Assembly: GCF_034702125.1 (NCBI RefSeq)
Contig: NC_085872.1
Span: 34,886,088-34,950,087 of the forward strand
Source of the DNA: Engraulis encrasicolus
Taxonomy: Eukaryota; Chordata; Actinopteri; Clupeiformes; Engraulidae
Direction of reading: 5' to 3'
Length of the DNA: 64,000 nucleotides
Shown: positions 1 through 11,800 of the stretch, one piece after another
How the letters are laid out: every line of letters starts with the position of its first letter
Position numbering within the stretch: the stretch's first letter is position 1
Notes under the pieces: generated by a model
Told to the model about the DNA's origin: nothing
The model's input: only the letters and a program-made list of their open reading frames with translations
Database searches by the model: none
Translations under genes and position numbers: made by a program

Positions 1-131
1 AAAATTCTCTGCAGTTTTGTCCAATCCAATCTGTTGCACAGTAGTGAATAATCAACACGATAAATATACAGCAATACATTATGGTGAATGCAATGCCTGT
101 GAAGAGAAAATGAGAAGTAAATCTTCCATAC

Positions 132-2042
132 TTGTGCTGTGACCGTTTCTGTGAGTTCATTGTCAAGGGCTTTCCTTTTCTGGATTGCTTGAAGGTTCAT
201 TTTCTCAATGGTTAGTGTCAGGTCCTGTTGACAAGAAATACCAACAGTTTCTTAATTTCAATGACTTCAAAATATGACAACACACCTCATAAAGACAACT
301 CTTTTAGCCATAGGCTCGTTCGTGACGACGCAGTAAGATTTTTTTCTTGGCAGTGGGCATGTGCACTTTGCCGGTTTGATGCATGGTGGTTAGAAAATGC
401 TAACCAGAATGCATCAAACTGGCAAAGTGTGCATGCCCACTGCCTAGCAAAAATCGTACTGCTTTGTCACGAACGAGCCTAATAATGCAGTATCTATTAA
501 AGGCAGTGCATTATGGAATTCAATACCATTGCACATAAGGGAATAACCCTCTTTAGCCACCTTCAAGAGGCAGATTAAAATGTGGCTTCGAGCTCTGAAC
601 CCGCACACACGCACACCACCAATACATAATAGACCTATTTTGGGGCCTCTGTCTTTTTATTAACATGCCTATTGCTTTTGTATTTGTACCATTTCAATTG
701 TTATTCACAGTCTTTTGTACAAAATGCATGTCTGTGATTTTAAATTCTTTTCTTGTCTAACCTGCCTTTTTTGGACACCAGATGGAAATGAGCCTTTGAG
801 CTATAATCTGGCACATTTACATTACATGTCTCTGTATGTATATGTTCATTAATGTGCAATGTCCTGAAAATAAAAGTAAGTAAAGTAAACACAGCTGCTC
901 ATATGGCTTGGTGGAACCACAACACTCACACAATACATAATATTATTCAACTCACTTTAATCCTGCTCTCATCCTGTTGGGAGTATTTGAGAATAGCCAT
1001 GGTGTCCTCATCTTTGCGTGCAGACTCCTCCAGCCAGGCATCCAGAGTCTGCTGGTCCCAGCTCAGCTGGCCACTCAGTTGCTCCAGCGTTTGGGTGGTT
1101 TTGAATATACTGTTCTGTGGTGTTAAAAGGCAAATAAATAAATAAACAAGCAAAACAAACAAATACATAAATAAACAAAACAAAAGACAGACAGCAGCTA
1201 ATCATCATTATGGGCAAAAAGAGCTGATCATTCAGACATGCGAATAACAATGCATATTGATGTTGGGCATGCAGAGTGTCTAAGAAAGTGAATAGTGGGG
1301 ATTTGTATTGCTTGGAGTAACCTCTTGAGTAGTCTGCTTCTCTCTCAGTGATCCCAGGTCTTTCTCCAGATGTGCAATCTCTTGACGCAGGCGACCCATC
1401 TCTCTTTCAGCCAGTGCTTTAAAATGAGCCTCTGTGGTCGTCTCCTTCTCCCTAGCTTTGCAGAGCGCCTAAGATCAGAGAACAGATAAAAAAAACCTCA
1501 GAGTACAGAATGGCCACCAGTGTAGCGGGCCTGTACAAGAGTTACCTGATGGATTAGGCGAAATGGGGGTGGTGATAATGTAACGACATACCTGAGTTTG
1601 TGACAGCTCTTGCTTGACATTTTTTAGATGTTCAGTCATGGCATTAATCCTGTCTTTATACTCTGCAAGTTTATTCTCCAGGGCCGCCTTTTCCTTTTGC
1701 TTCCTTTGGAGCTATATGAACATGCAGACATTGATTTTTATGCTCAGTATCAGGACAGGTAGATATTCATGGCTAATCTCAAAGTAATCAAAGCACGAGC
1801 AACCTTAAGCCCTTTTTAACGAACAGCTCCGCTAAGTCAAATGAGCGCACATACGCACAATAAATCATCTGAAAGTAGACATTTGCAACAAACTGACAGC
1901 ATCCCGTTATTTTTATATTCCCATACTTTTATTCAGTGTCATTCAAACTCACCTCATCCTCCAAGGCCTTGTTTTCTGCATTTGCAACAGGAATGGCAAG
2001 ACCTTCATCCCAGTCCATTTCGGATAACATTGCGTTGGACAT
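132..2042 (-). CDS. ccdc39: Coiled-coil domain protein 39, 5' part (partial gene)
   Basis: Five coding exons can be read on the minus strand: 1953..2042 (start codon at 2042), 1592..1711, 1322..1468, 956..1114 and 132..224. Each has AG/GT borders, lengths are multiples of three, and together they give 203 codons; the remainder of the gene lies left of the window. The protein begins [20 protein letters not shown] and later has [20 protein letters not shown] and [13 protein letters not shown], which match the start of vertebrate CCDC39. The visible part is charged, heptad-rich coiled coil. From family knowledge, CCDC39 works with CCDC40 as the 96-nm ruler of motile cilia, needed for inner dynein arms and the nexin-dynein regulatory complex. 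No frame break is seen. The exon after 132 was not found inside the window. Confidence 0.93.
311..481. mobile_element. Palindromic miniature inverted-repeat element
   Basis: The segment starts TAGGCTCGTTCGTGACG and ends CGTGAC-like in reverse (TCACGAACGAGCCTA), and the two arms pair almost along their whole length around a short centre near 396-400. This is a foldback miniature transposon of about 170 bp in a ccdc39 intron. TA at each edge is the likely target duplication. A diverged relative lies at 6116-6280. Confidence 0.7.
482..885 (+). mobile_element. LINE 3' end fragment
   Basis: After the foldback element the plus strand encodes a short stretch reading [11 protein letters not shown] then [13 protein letters not shown], the kind of C-terminal tail found in ORF2 of fish non-LTR retrotransposons. 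It is followed by an untranslated tail ending in AATAAAAGTAAGTAAAGTAA near 868-890. It is heavily 5' truncated and non-functional, and lies inside a ccdc39 intron. Confidence 0.5.
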
Positions 2043-2216
2043 TTTCAGCTACCTCGTTAGACTTCTGCGTTGTGTTGTGGTTTTGGAGGGCAACACTTTC
2101 AATTGACGAGTGGAAACACAGTCAGATGCACTGCAAGTGAGAAAATAAATCTAAACTTGCTAACGCAGACTAGCGGCGTTAACTGCCTTGTGTGTCTTCC
2201 GCGTTTGTTGTCAGGC

Positions 2217-2235
2217 AAGCTCCTTGGCAACCGTT
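2217..2235. promoter_or_regulatory. Possible RFX (X-box) half site upstream of ccdc39
   Basis: About 185 bases upstream of the ccdc39 start codon the plus strand reads CTCCTTGGCAACCG. GGCAAC fits the RGYAAC half of the RFX X-box, and the other half is poor. X-boxes near the start of motile-cilium genes are well known, so position and gene class fit, but a six-base match is weak evidence. Confidence 0.3.
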
Positions 2236-2512
2236 GACATCCACCAGCCTGTGCGCCCTCATGACTTGATGTTGGCCCACTCTCTCATAGGCATACGCAC
2301 AGCACAGTCTCCTCTCCAAATGGTCTTTGTCCTCACCAAAGTAAAAACTCATTGTAGAAGTCATATATATATATGTACATAAATTCCACAAGGCATTTTC
2401 TTTTTGTCTGTGTTAACCTTTACTCAGATGGTGACATCCAATGGTAGGTTTAAAAAAAAAGGGGAAAAAAGCCATAGGCAGGCTATATCACAAAATGCAA
2501 AAAGGTTAAAAG

Positions 2513-2699
2513 CACTGCATGCCCAGTACCAATATAGCAAAGCAGTACTTCAATGTTGCGTATGCCTCATTTGACTGGTCTGGTATCCAAGTAGACCATA
2601 GAATAGGCCAACATCTAGCCTATGGTCTTGGATACCAGACCAGTTGAGGCATGCGCAACATTGAAGTACTGCATTGGTAGGCCTACTGGGCATGCAGTG
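2513..2699. mobile_element. Foldback miniature element
   Basis: CACTGCATGCCCAGTA at the left is mirrored by TACTGGGCATGCAGTG at the right, and the arms continue to match inwards (for example GGTCTGGTATCCAAG near 2578 against CTTGGATACCAGACC near 2626). The result is an almost complete palindrome of about 187 bp. A solo piece of the same arm appears near 3661. It belongs to a different family from the element at 311. Confidence 0.6.
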
Positions 2700-3826
2700 T
2701 TTTTTTTTACTCTGGTTAAGCTAAACCTACCCTCCATTAAAAACAAATTGTGCATCAATGTGCATTGGGATGCCTTTGTACAAGTCTATCAGATCCTTAT
2801 GCCAGCCGACAGTTCACCTGGCATTTTTTTTTCCCATACGTGGAAAATCAAAACTATAATCACTTCACTTTTCACAAGACATGCCAAATAATTATATTGA
2901 ATTAAGTAGAGTAGGCAGCTGAGTTTTTCAATGCCCTGCTGTACCTAAGTGTGTTCGGTCATATGCTTCAGAAGATGACACTTGAGGCCTATCCCATTTC
3001 TAATTTCTGCCCAACCCCTTCCCGTTCGATTGGACCAACAAGCTCGTTAAGGGGTTGAAATACATCCCCTAAATAGCTCACAGTAGGCTTCTGAAGATGA
3101 AATTGATCATACAACTACTGGGCAGTTGTCCCAGGTCCAGAATTGGTATTTTTTTTAGCAGGGGGGTCTTTCAGATGACTTTGTCCTGGGCCCAACCAAT
3201 GCTGTCAGTGCCCTGCCTATTGATAGCGGTCAACCAGAAAAATATGGATAAAACCTCGCCCTACATAGTTCATGCTGGTACCAACTCCAAGTAGAACGCC
3301 ACACTCTCAGGGTATCTGCCGAGTTTTTATATTAGTAACAACTTTCATTAAACAGTTACTTTGTTTCTCACACAGTTACGGGCAAAACAGCTTTGACTGG
3401 CCAGTGTAGACAGCGGTTCCCATTGCTCTTGATCGAAAGACCACATCAACTCACCAATGCAGGTCAATTGAAACTTTAAGGGAATGTCTGATACCAAACT
3501 AAAATTTCAACACTGTCAAATCCTCAGCTGTTAATAATCTGAGAAATAAAGATACATAGTATATTTTTCTTCTTTACAAACCAAAATCTATTGAACAATT
3601 ATGGCATTTCCCAAGTGACAACAAAAGTGATACACTTACAACAATCCTATCCAAAACAAGATGCACTGCATGTACCAATATAGCAGTCTGCCCCACTGTA
3701 ATTTTTTTTTAAAAGAAAAATAATTCCCCCCGTTTTACTTTGATACTTTGTACTTAAACCCAACAAGTGTTTTATGGTTCAAAAACCAGACCACATGTGT
3801 TGTAACAATACTACTTAACGTATTTA
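2700..3826. other. Spacer without recognised gene
   Basis: This AT-rich DNA lies between ccdc39 and the Tc1 copy. The short open frames look like chance. Apart from the repeat arm fragment near 3661 I see no exon, RNA gene or clear regulatory element. Confidence 0.5.
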
Positions 3827-5135
3827 CAGTGGCATGCAGAAGTTTGGGAGAGCCCTTGGGGAAAATAATGCACCAGTTTTCCTTTTTGTGATAATTTCAA
3901 CACAGGAAGTTCACTTAACCATAAGTCATATTATGGAAGGAAAACAAAAACAATTAAGGAGTGAAATCATTTGAATGCATTCAAGAGAAATGGTGTGAAT
4001 TCAAACAAACATTGGCATGTGGGCACCAGAAAGAAACTACTACGACCATATCAATATTCATTACTGCCTCTTTTTGCTTTCAATAATTGACTGTAGATAA
4101 CAGACAATTCCCAGACGTCAGTTGACGTTTTGGCCAACTTCTTCCAGTCAGTCAGGTGTCTCAGCTTCAAATCAATGTCTATTTCTGGACACTGACGGCA
4201 ATTCCAGAACATGGTAGGAGTGCATGGATTCTTTTGTGGAAGTACTCAAGATTATAGTCCCGCTATAACTCCAACAAAGACATAGCTGCACGTTTGTGAC
4301 TGACTGAACACTGCCAATGACTGCCCATCATTGTGAAGACCTTATGACCTCAACTTTAAGGATTTGGGTACCTGTGCCAACAACACAGACCTGGAACATG
4401 ATGGTCCCGCCACCATGTTTTCCAGGAAATGAGTTTCCCCTCTACTATTAAGTGGTTTCTTTGCCATACCTACTCTCATCTGCCCAGAGTTTTTCCAACA
4501 TTACGCACTATCCAGATAGGATTTGGCATAGCCCATGCAAACCTTTTCATTAAACAGGTACATCATCCTTCCAATTAGCTGTTCTTTTCCGTTGTAAACT
4601 ACATTACAGGTGGTCTGTGCCCATTCGTACCATAAGTTGCCTATGCCTTTTGATATCTTTTCAGCCTTTTGCATCTTCACAGGGACTTCGCCTTTTATTT
4701 CTCCACTATGGTATGTCTGACCATGAAGGTAGGCCATCCATAACACATCATTCCTTCTACCTTTGCCCCTATTTGACAAGTTCTCACTTTTTAGCTCAGT
4801 CCAGCTCTTTAGTGGTCCAATGCTGCCGCTTTCTAAAACAGAACCAAGGCAAAGTACAGGGAATAACTGCCCATATTAAATAGGCCTATTGTCTTTATTC
4901 CACCTTTTCTAACTGGGAGGTCTAATAGGCAAAACAAAGCAACTCTGTGCTTCAGTCAGCTATTAATCACTAAAATGTTTTCAAGCAAATGTGATAACAA
5001 AAGACTGCCCTTAGTTTTCCACACTGGTTTGGAGAACAGTCACGCCTACATTTGTACGACCAATCTCGTTTGTCTCATTTTTCCTTATCAAAACATTTTT
5101 TATCACAGGGTTGTCCAAACTTTTGCATGCCACTG
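3827..5135 (-). mobile_element. Decayed Tc1/mariner transposon
   Basis: The ends are inverted repeats: CAGTGGCATGCAGAAGTTTGG at the left and CCAAACTTTTGCATGCCACTG at the right. TA precedes the left end, and the right target TA has mutated to CA. Length is about 1.3 kb, usual for Tc1. The minus strand keeps transposase remnants: KLWADESR near 4470-4495 (the region of the first catalytic aspartate) and KHGGGTIMFQV near 4375-4425, broken by stops and frameshifts. It is therefore a dead autonomous copy between ccdc39 and dcun1d1. Confidence 0.8.
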
Positions 5136-5519
5136 CATTTCTTTAAAATTCACATTCCCAAAATAGAGACTCTTGGGTGTCAATTAAGATGCCTTTGCAC
5201 TTCTTAGAGAGCCTCAACCAAGAAGATGACCATTCAGCTCCAGGACTTTACCTCAAAACAAGTGCCTTATATCATACCATTCTTAATTTGAAAAAAAAAA
5301 AAGGAGAAGCCCTAACCACCATGCAATGACTGTCGAGGAGACGCGTTTTCCTTTTTCCATATATAGTCTTTGTTGTGTACAAACATCTCGTTCCTGAGGT
5401 TGGAAAGGCAATACAGATCTTAAATAAAGTCCTCTGTGCTCTACTGGGCCGTCGTAACGGAGTTGGTTTTTGTGCAACGCACAGATGCTCTTGGGGGGGA
5501 AAAAAGGCCTTGGAGATCC

Positions 5520-5811
5520 TCACACCGCTGTGCTCTTGGTCCCGATGTATGGTCGCGCAAACTCCACAAAGTCGTCAATAAGAACTGGCCAAGCTCCTAT
5601 GGTAGAAGAAAAAACGAAGAGTTAATGCAGGCTTAAACTATACAACTGTTGGCCAAATTCTCGGCTGAAAACCCCCTTACGACAAGGGAAACATTACCCC
5701 TAGGACCATCGCGATCGATATGTTGTGTGTGCGTGCGCCTTCTCACATGAACCCCGAACAATTGGCGCCGTACGCCAGCCTCCAGAGCTGGTGTGTGAAT
5801 GTGTGAATGAA

Positions 5812-5873
<62 letters not shown>

Positions 5874-8800
5874 CGCTTTAAGCCAACTTCAAGGTTGTGA
5901 TACTGCGCTGTAAATACTGTTGTATTGTAAGTTTCCTTTGTCATGTGCAACATTCTAAGATGGAAGTTTGCAGGTTCAAAGGGTTGCTGACTGCAAATCG
6001 TAGATATCCAGCATGTTTGATATTAACGACTGAAAATAGTGTTTTCAAGTGTTGTCTCTGTGTTTATGTGTGTGCCACAACCCGATAAAAAAATTGGATA
6101 CAATAGTCACTTAAGGCTTGTTCGAGATGGCGCAGGCTGGGACAATCCGCACAGCACGCATGCAGACTACGAAATTACAATGCATTCTGGTAAGGAATTT
6201 CTAACCAGAATCCATTGTGATTGCGAAGTGCGCATGTGCGCTGTGCAGATATGCGCAGCATGCAGCATCTCAAATGCGGCTTTTGACATTGACTTAATGC
6301 ATGTATTTCAGAGCCCACAAAACACAGGGAGCATTAATTCAAATCATCATCAAAAAATGAACTGAGTAACATTTGCAAATACAGTGTAGTGCACTAGTGT
6401 AATACAGACCTTCCTCGTCGTAATTGGACATGTCATCAGTAATCATTGTGCTGAAGTCTAACAGGAGATTCCACGTATCCTTGGGAATAGACCTTTTATG
6501 GTGTTCCTGCGGTTAGATGAGTGGGATACATACACAAACAGAGTGTTGGTATACTGACTTAACCATTGTTGATGCATTTATTTAACAAGATCAAAACTCG
6601 CAATGAACTTACCAATAAAAATTTGTTCCACAGATCTAGGAATTTGAATCTTCCAACCAGGATTAAATTCCAATATGCAATCGCCATTTCTAAGTCTAAA
6701 TAGAATATGCATATATTGGTTAGACACATTACATCTATAGCTGCCTGGAGCACAACAAGACAGACAGACAATAAATGTTATACATACCCAAGCCTTTCTG
6801 TCCAGGATTCTTTGCAAAGTTGAAGGTAAACTGATAGAAATCCTTGAATTTTCCTTGGTCTTTGAGTTCTTGCTCCATTTTTGGAAGCTGGGCTTTTAGT
6901 TTTTCTATACTGTCACATCTATTGAGAAAAAAAGCAAAAGCATTATATTAGTACAATTATTATTAATGTTAGTATTAGAGGTAGTTAAATACATTAACTG
7001 TACAATACACAGTCTGATCATTTTTTAAGTCACCCGATGTAGGCCTGCTACAGTTAGTCAGGTCTACATTCAGCAACACTAGTACAGAAATGCTTGAAAG
7101 TACTGTATGTGAACCTTCCAGACATGGTCACTGCTTTGTATGAAACATTGAAAGAATCTTATTCAACTGACATCCAAATCCTAATTTGTAAAGCACACAC
7201 TTTACACTGGCTACATACACAAAAAAAGATTTTCATTTCATTTTCATTTCATTAGTTAGTTGAACAAATGTGATTCATAAGTAGTTACCAAATAAATGGA
7301 TATTTTTGAAAATGCATTGGTTTTGGCCTCTTGCTTACACGTAAACAGAGTTTTAGAAAATAGCTGCATACCCGTAACCTGCACCTTAACAAAACTGAAA
7401 ATTGTACATGTGCAAAAGGATGTGAGCCCTTAAATTAACAGCTTGAGGCCCTCACCTGGCTGAGTTCTGCAAGGAGAGGGCAAAAATCCCATAAGAGCTT
7501 AGGGCGGAATTCTCCCACCCGCTTAAGTCAAAAAAAGCGCGCAACGGCGCCTCCGAGCTTACTCAAGCCAGTGAGTAAGCGGGGCTTACGCGCGATTTCA
7601 TCACTTGCGCACTTTGGGTGGGGCCAGGCCAAAATCAGGGAGTTCCCCATGTTAATCAATCCTAAGCGTATTCTCCCGTCCACTTAAGCGTGTTTGCCTT
7701 TACGCGCATCAAAGGGCTGCAGTAAGGTCAAGCGCCACTATGAGGTAAAATGTAATATTGCATTTGATGCTCGCTTGGCTCGCATTTTGAACATGTTACG
7801 GTATGCTTTGTTGATGTTCCTTACCGTCAGCGTGAGTCCAAATCGAAATTCATTCACAGTTCCACATAAACATTCTTCAAAATATGACCAGCTGCCCAGA
7901 GCATGTTCTCATATCGGTGAACTTACAAACAAAAGCAGGTAATTAATTAATCAGTATGAGGATCATCATGTTGTCTCCTGTAGCCACGACGTTAAGTAAA
8001 GGGTTTTTATTGCAATTTCTCCACTTTTGTGATTTATTGGAACTCGTGCATATGTGCATGTAACCTATTACTTTCTGAACGGATGCCCGACATACAAAAC
8101 CACCACATACTGAGGTAGGCTACAGGTTGTCCTATCCGTTTTTGTAAAGCAGAAAATATTTCCTGAATGTCATTACAGCTAAACGTAAAAAGGTAGGCCT
8201 ACATATCAGAGCATGTCTTTGTCATTTCGCTTCTGGTCTCTATTACACCCCATCAGCTGCGCGTTTAAGTCCTGGCTTGGCATTACATGCCCATGTCCAA
8301 TTAATTCCCATGTCTTCCCATGTCTGCGACAGAATATAAACTCTCCGTTTTTTCATGACGATCGATTTCCTTGTTCATTCTTCGGCATGCATGTAGCCTA
8401 AGTGTAATATGCTGACGGACAGCTGAGATCCACATATTTCCAATAATTTTAATGTCACGTTGCTGTACAGATAAGCAGAGAAACACTTTTAAAAGTCAGC
8501 AAATATGCCTACTATGTGTTTGTTTAACTGTGGGAATGATATAGCATGACTTTTTGATTTCCGGAATTGCCCAGGCAACACGCCAAACTCCATTTTTAAC
8601 AAAACGTTTAATCATGTTTATTATTTCAATCAACCTGTTGCGCACCAAAACGCTCAGCTGAGTTCCCGCCAAAGGTACACATTGCGTTACCATCTCGTTA
8701 TCTCACCTCGACTACTCGCCTTGTGCTTGTGAAAATGAGCTGAGGTTAGATTTTGATATGCTTTTGCACGAGGACTTTTGGCACGTGGTTCTAAATTCAA

Positions 8801-11800
8801 AGTTAAAGTTCAGTTTTGGATCTCAATGGACTGCCGAGGTTTTCACATGGTTGATCTGAAAATCCATGCTCCGTGGTTTCTTTGAAACCACAACTGATGA
8901 AGTCGGGGAAGACTCATCCCCCCATTTAGCATATATCACGCCCATGTTGGGTTACGCGCTGTTTGTCGGAGTTAAGCGCGAGGGGTGTGGTAATATTTCA
9001 GAGGGGAGAATGCGCGCAGGATCAAGGTGCGTAAAAAGTGCGTGCGTAAAACCGACTTAAGTGGAGACGGGAGAATTCCGCCCTTAGAGCATACGTTTGG
9101 ACAAAATAATGAGTGCAAAAGGAGGAGTCACAAGCTGCTAACTGAAGGGTTCACATACTTCTGCACATGTTCTCTTTTAGGTCGAATCACTCGTCATCTC
9201 CCTATGAGTTACGCTGGACTACGCTAGACTCAGTGGCACGATGCGCGTTAAGACTTTCAGATCCCTCCAACACCTGTGAGCGGTTATGAATTCACGAATT
9301 CACTTGCGGTTCTGGTGCCGGGTTGGCTCTACTAGGTGCAACTACTTCACCCAACGTTTGAAGTCCCTCATAAGCAGCAGCCCCAGGAACTACACAAGCA
9401 AAAATGGAAAATATTGAAGAGAAAAATATCACAACAGAATGTGATGGCAGCAGAAGCAATCAGCGATGGGTGAATGAGTCCATTTTTTTCTACTTAGAAA
9501 GGCAAATGCCCATGTCAGGAGAAACTAGCAGCTACCCCCATCAGAAGGCACGGCTGTAAAAATTAGGACTGATCCAGGTGTTTGTTTTTTTAATTCAAAT
9601 AGTTTACTTGGAAGTAACTGGAGTTCTTCATGGGGCGTGAAAACACAGAGCATTTGAAAAAGACGCTATATCTATGTTTCTTTTTTTTTTTTAAAGCTGT
9701 TAGTGGGATAGCTAGTGGTATTTTTTGCAATTAGCTAGTGTTTTTTAAGCTAGAGTTTTTCACATACGGAAAGCTGGGAATTTTTCCTTTTAAAACGACC
9801 TATGGTGTGTCCGTAGGTATAATACACACAGTTCTGTGGTCGTCAGAAAACCCCATCAAAAATGGTCTAAATTGCTGGCAAATTCCAAAAACCGCTTGGC
9901 ATTCAACGTGTTAAATAAGGTTTTTTTCATTTGATTTTTTTTTTTTTAAACAAAAACAGTGACCATGTCTGGAAGTTTAGAAGTCTGGATGTTCACATAC
10001 TTTCAAGCAGCACTGTACATGCTCAAAGAATGAGATCAGCTGACTACTCTCAGATCAAGTGTAGTCAAGTGTTTTTTATTGTCAAAAATCTATGCAACAG
10101 GGTTAGCACAGAAGTTTGAAATTGTGTCTCAAATGTGCAGTTAAACTAAACATATAAATGAGACATTGATGCACGCATGCACAAACACACATACATGTCA
10201 CACACGCACGCACACACACACACAAACATGCGCACACACACACATGCCCAAACACGTGCGCGCACACACACACTGGCTGAGGGTCTTTGGGATATGCTGG
10301 AGAAGACACTGTCAGACTCCACCATAATCAATGCACGATCTTGGTGAAAAACTAATGCAACACGGAATGGAAATACATCTTACAATATTACAGAAACTTA
10401 TCGAAACAATGGCACAACCAATGCATGCTGTAATCACAGCTAAAGGCAGTCCAACTAAATAATAGAGTGCAGAAAGAGGGTACGAGGCACGTCTGAAGTT
10501 AAGTTAAAAGTCCTTTATATTTCTAAGTGGGACATCATGCCCACGCATTTCGGTCGCAACCTTCTTCAGGGCTGATTGAAACAGCGTACATGTGTTTTTA
10601 ACGGTTCGACTCCCGACCCGCCAAGTTGGTGGGGTAATTAACCAGTGCTCTCTCCCATCCTCCTCCATGACTGAGGTACCCTGAGCATGGTGTGCAGTGT
10701 TCAGTTGTGTGCTGATGAGTGCTGTGTCACAATGACAATGGGAGTTGGAGGTTCCCAGTTGGGCTTTCGGCAAAGTGGTTAAGTGGAATAACAGACGTGA
10801 CTTACCCTTGATCAGCCATTCCCTCCATGAATTCCTGCTTGGAGAACTCGCATTGTGTCGCAGCACGAAACTTCCAGGCAATAAGAAGAACACTGACACT
10901 GGCAGGGTCAAGACCTAGATCATCGCAGAACACCTGGATACCATCTATACCAATCTTATTGTCATCATGGGGATCTAAAACAGAAATAATAGTACAAGTA
11001 AAAGAAAATGATTCAGCAGTTAGTCAAGACAAGAAAGGGAAATTACGGCTTCAGATACCAAAAATCCCAACTATGCACTGTACCAGCAGGTCCTCAACAA
11101 AATGCACATCACAACGTAACACATCAGCCATTTAGTTCACATTGCACAGGTGAGAGTACTAAGTTACATGACAGGGCTTTGGTCATATGTCCAGTTGCTA
11201 CAGGTGCAGTAATAATGTCAATGGTACATGTAAGGAACATCTAAACTGTAAAAATGAATGGTTCTTCTAAGAACCATCAGTTGAGGTCATCAGATGGGTG
11301 GTTGCAGTTAGTTATATTGGCAAACTGAAGAACCCCACTGTGGAATAACTGATGTCTTTCAAGACCCTTTAGGTTCCCCGGATGACCTCTGGGAACCTTT
11401 GGATTCCAACACAAAACAGTTGAGGGCAGTGGTGTAGTCTACTTTTTTATGGTGGGTATACTGTATATTTGAGCATTTTTTGAAGTGGGTATACTGTATA
11501 TATTTGTGCCATTCAAAACAATGGATCAATCAATTTGAAGTGGGTATACTGAAATCCCTGAAATTTAGAAGTGGGTATACTCCGTATACCCGCGTTCTAC
11601 GTAGACTACACCACTGGTTGAGGGGTCTCTGGTGAACCCTCCGATTTGTACAGTGTAAGGTTAACGCTTTCCCATGGACTTTAATAAAGGCGAGGTCCAT
11701 TTTGTTGTGCTTACCTCTATATCTGATGTAGAGCTGCTCCAACCTTTTCCTGTCCAATGTTCCCTTTAGGTTCTGCACATAAATGTCAGGATTCTGAAAG

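Noticed and set aside
6841..6918. Possible frameshift in the dcun1d1 exon at an A-run
   Set aside because: Recounting the run showed five A residues, giving the expected [13 protein letters not shown] frame with closing phases.
10504..10911. 135-codon frame on the minus strand
   Set aside because: It runs through the SINE antisense and across the dcun1d1 exon in a different frame; the true exon reading is supported by phase and homology.
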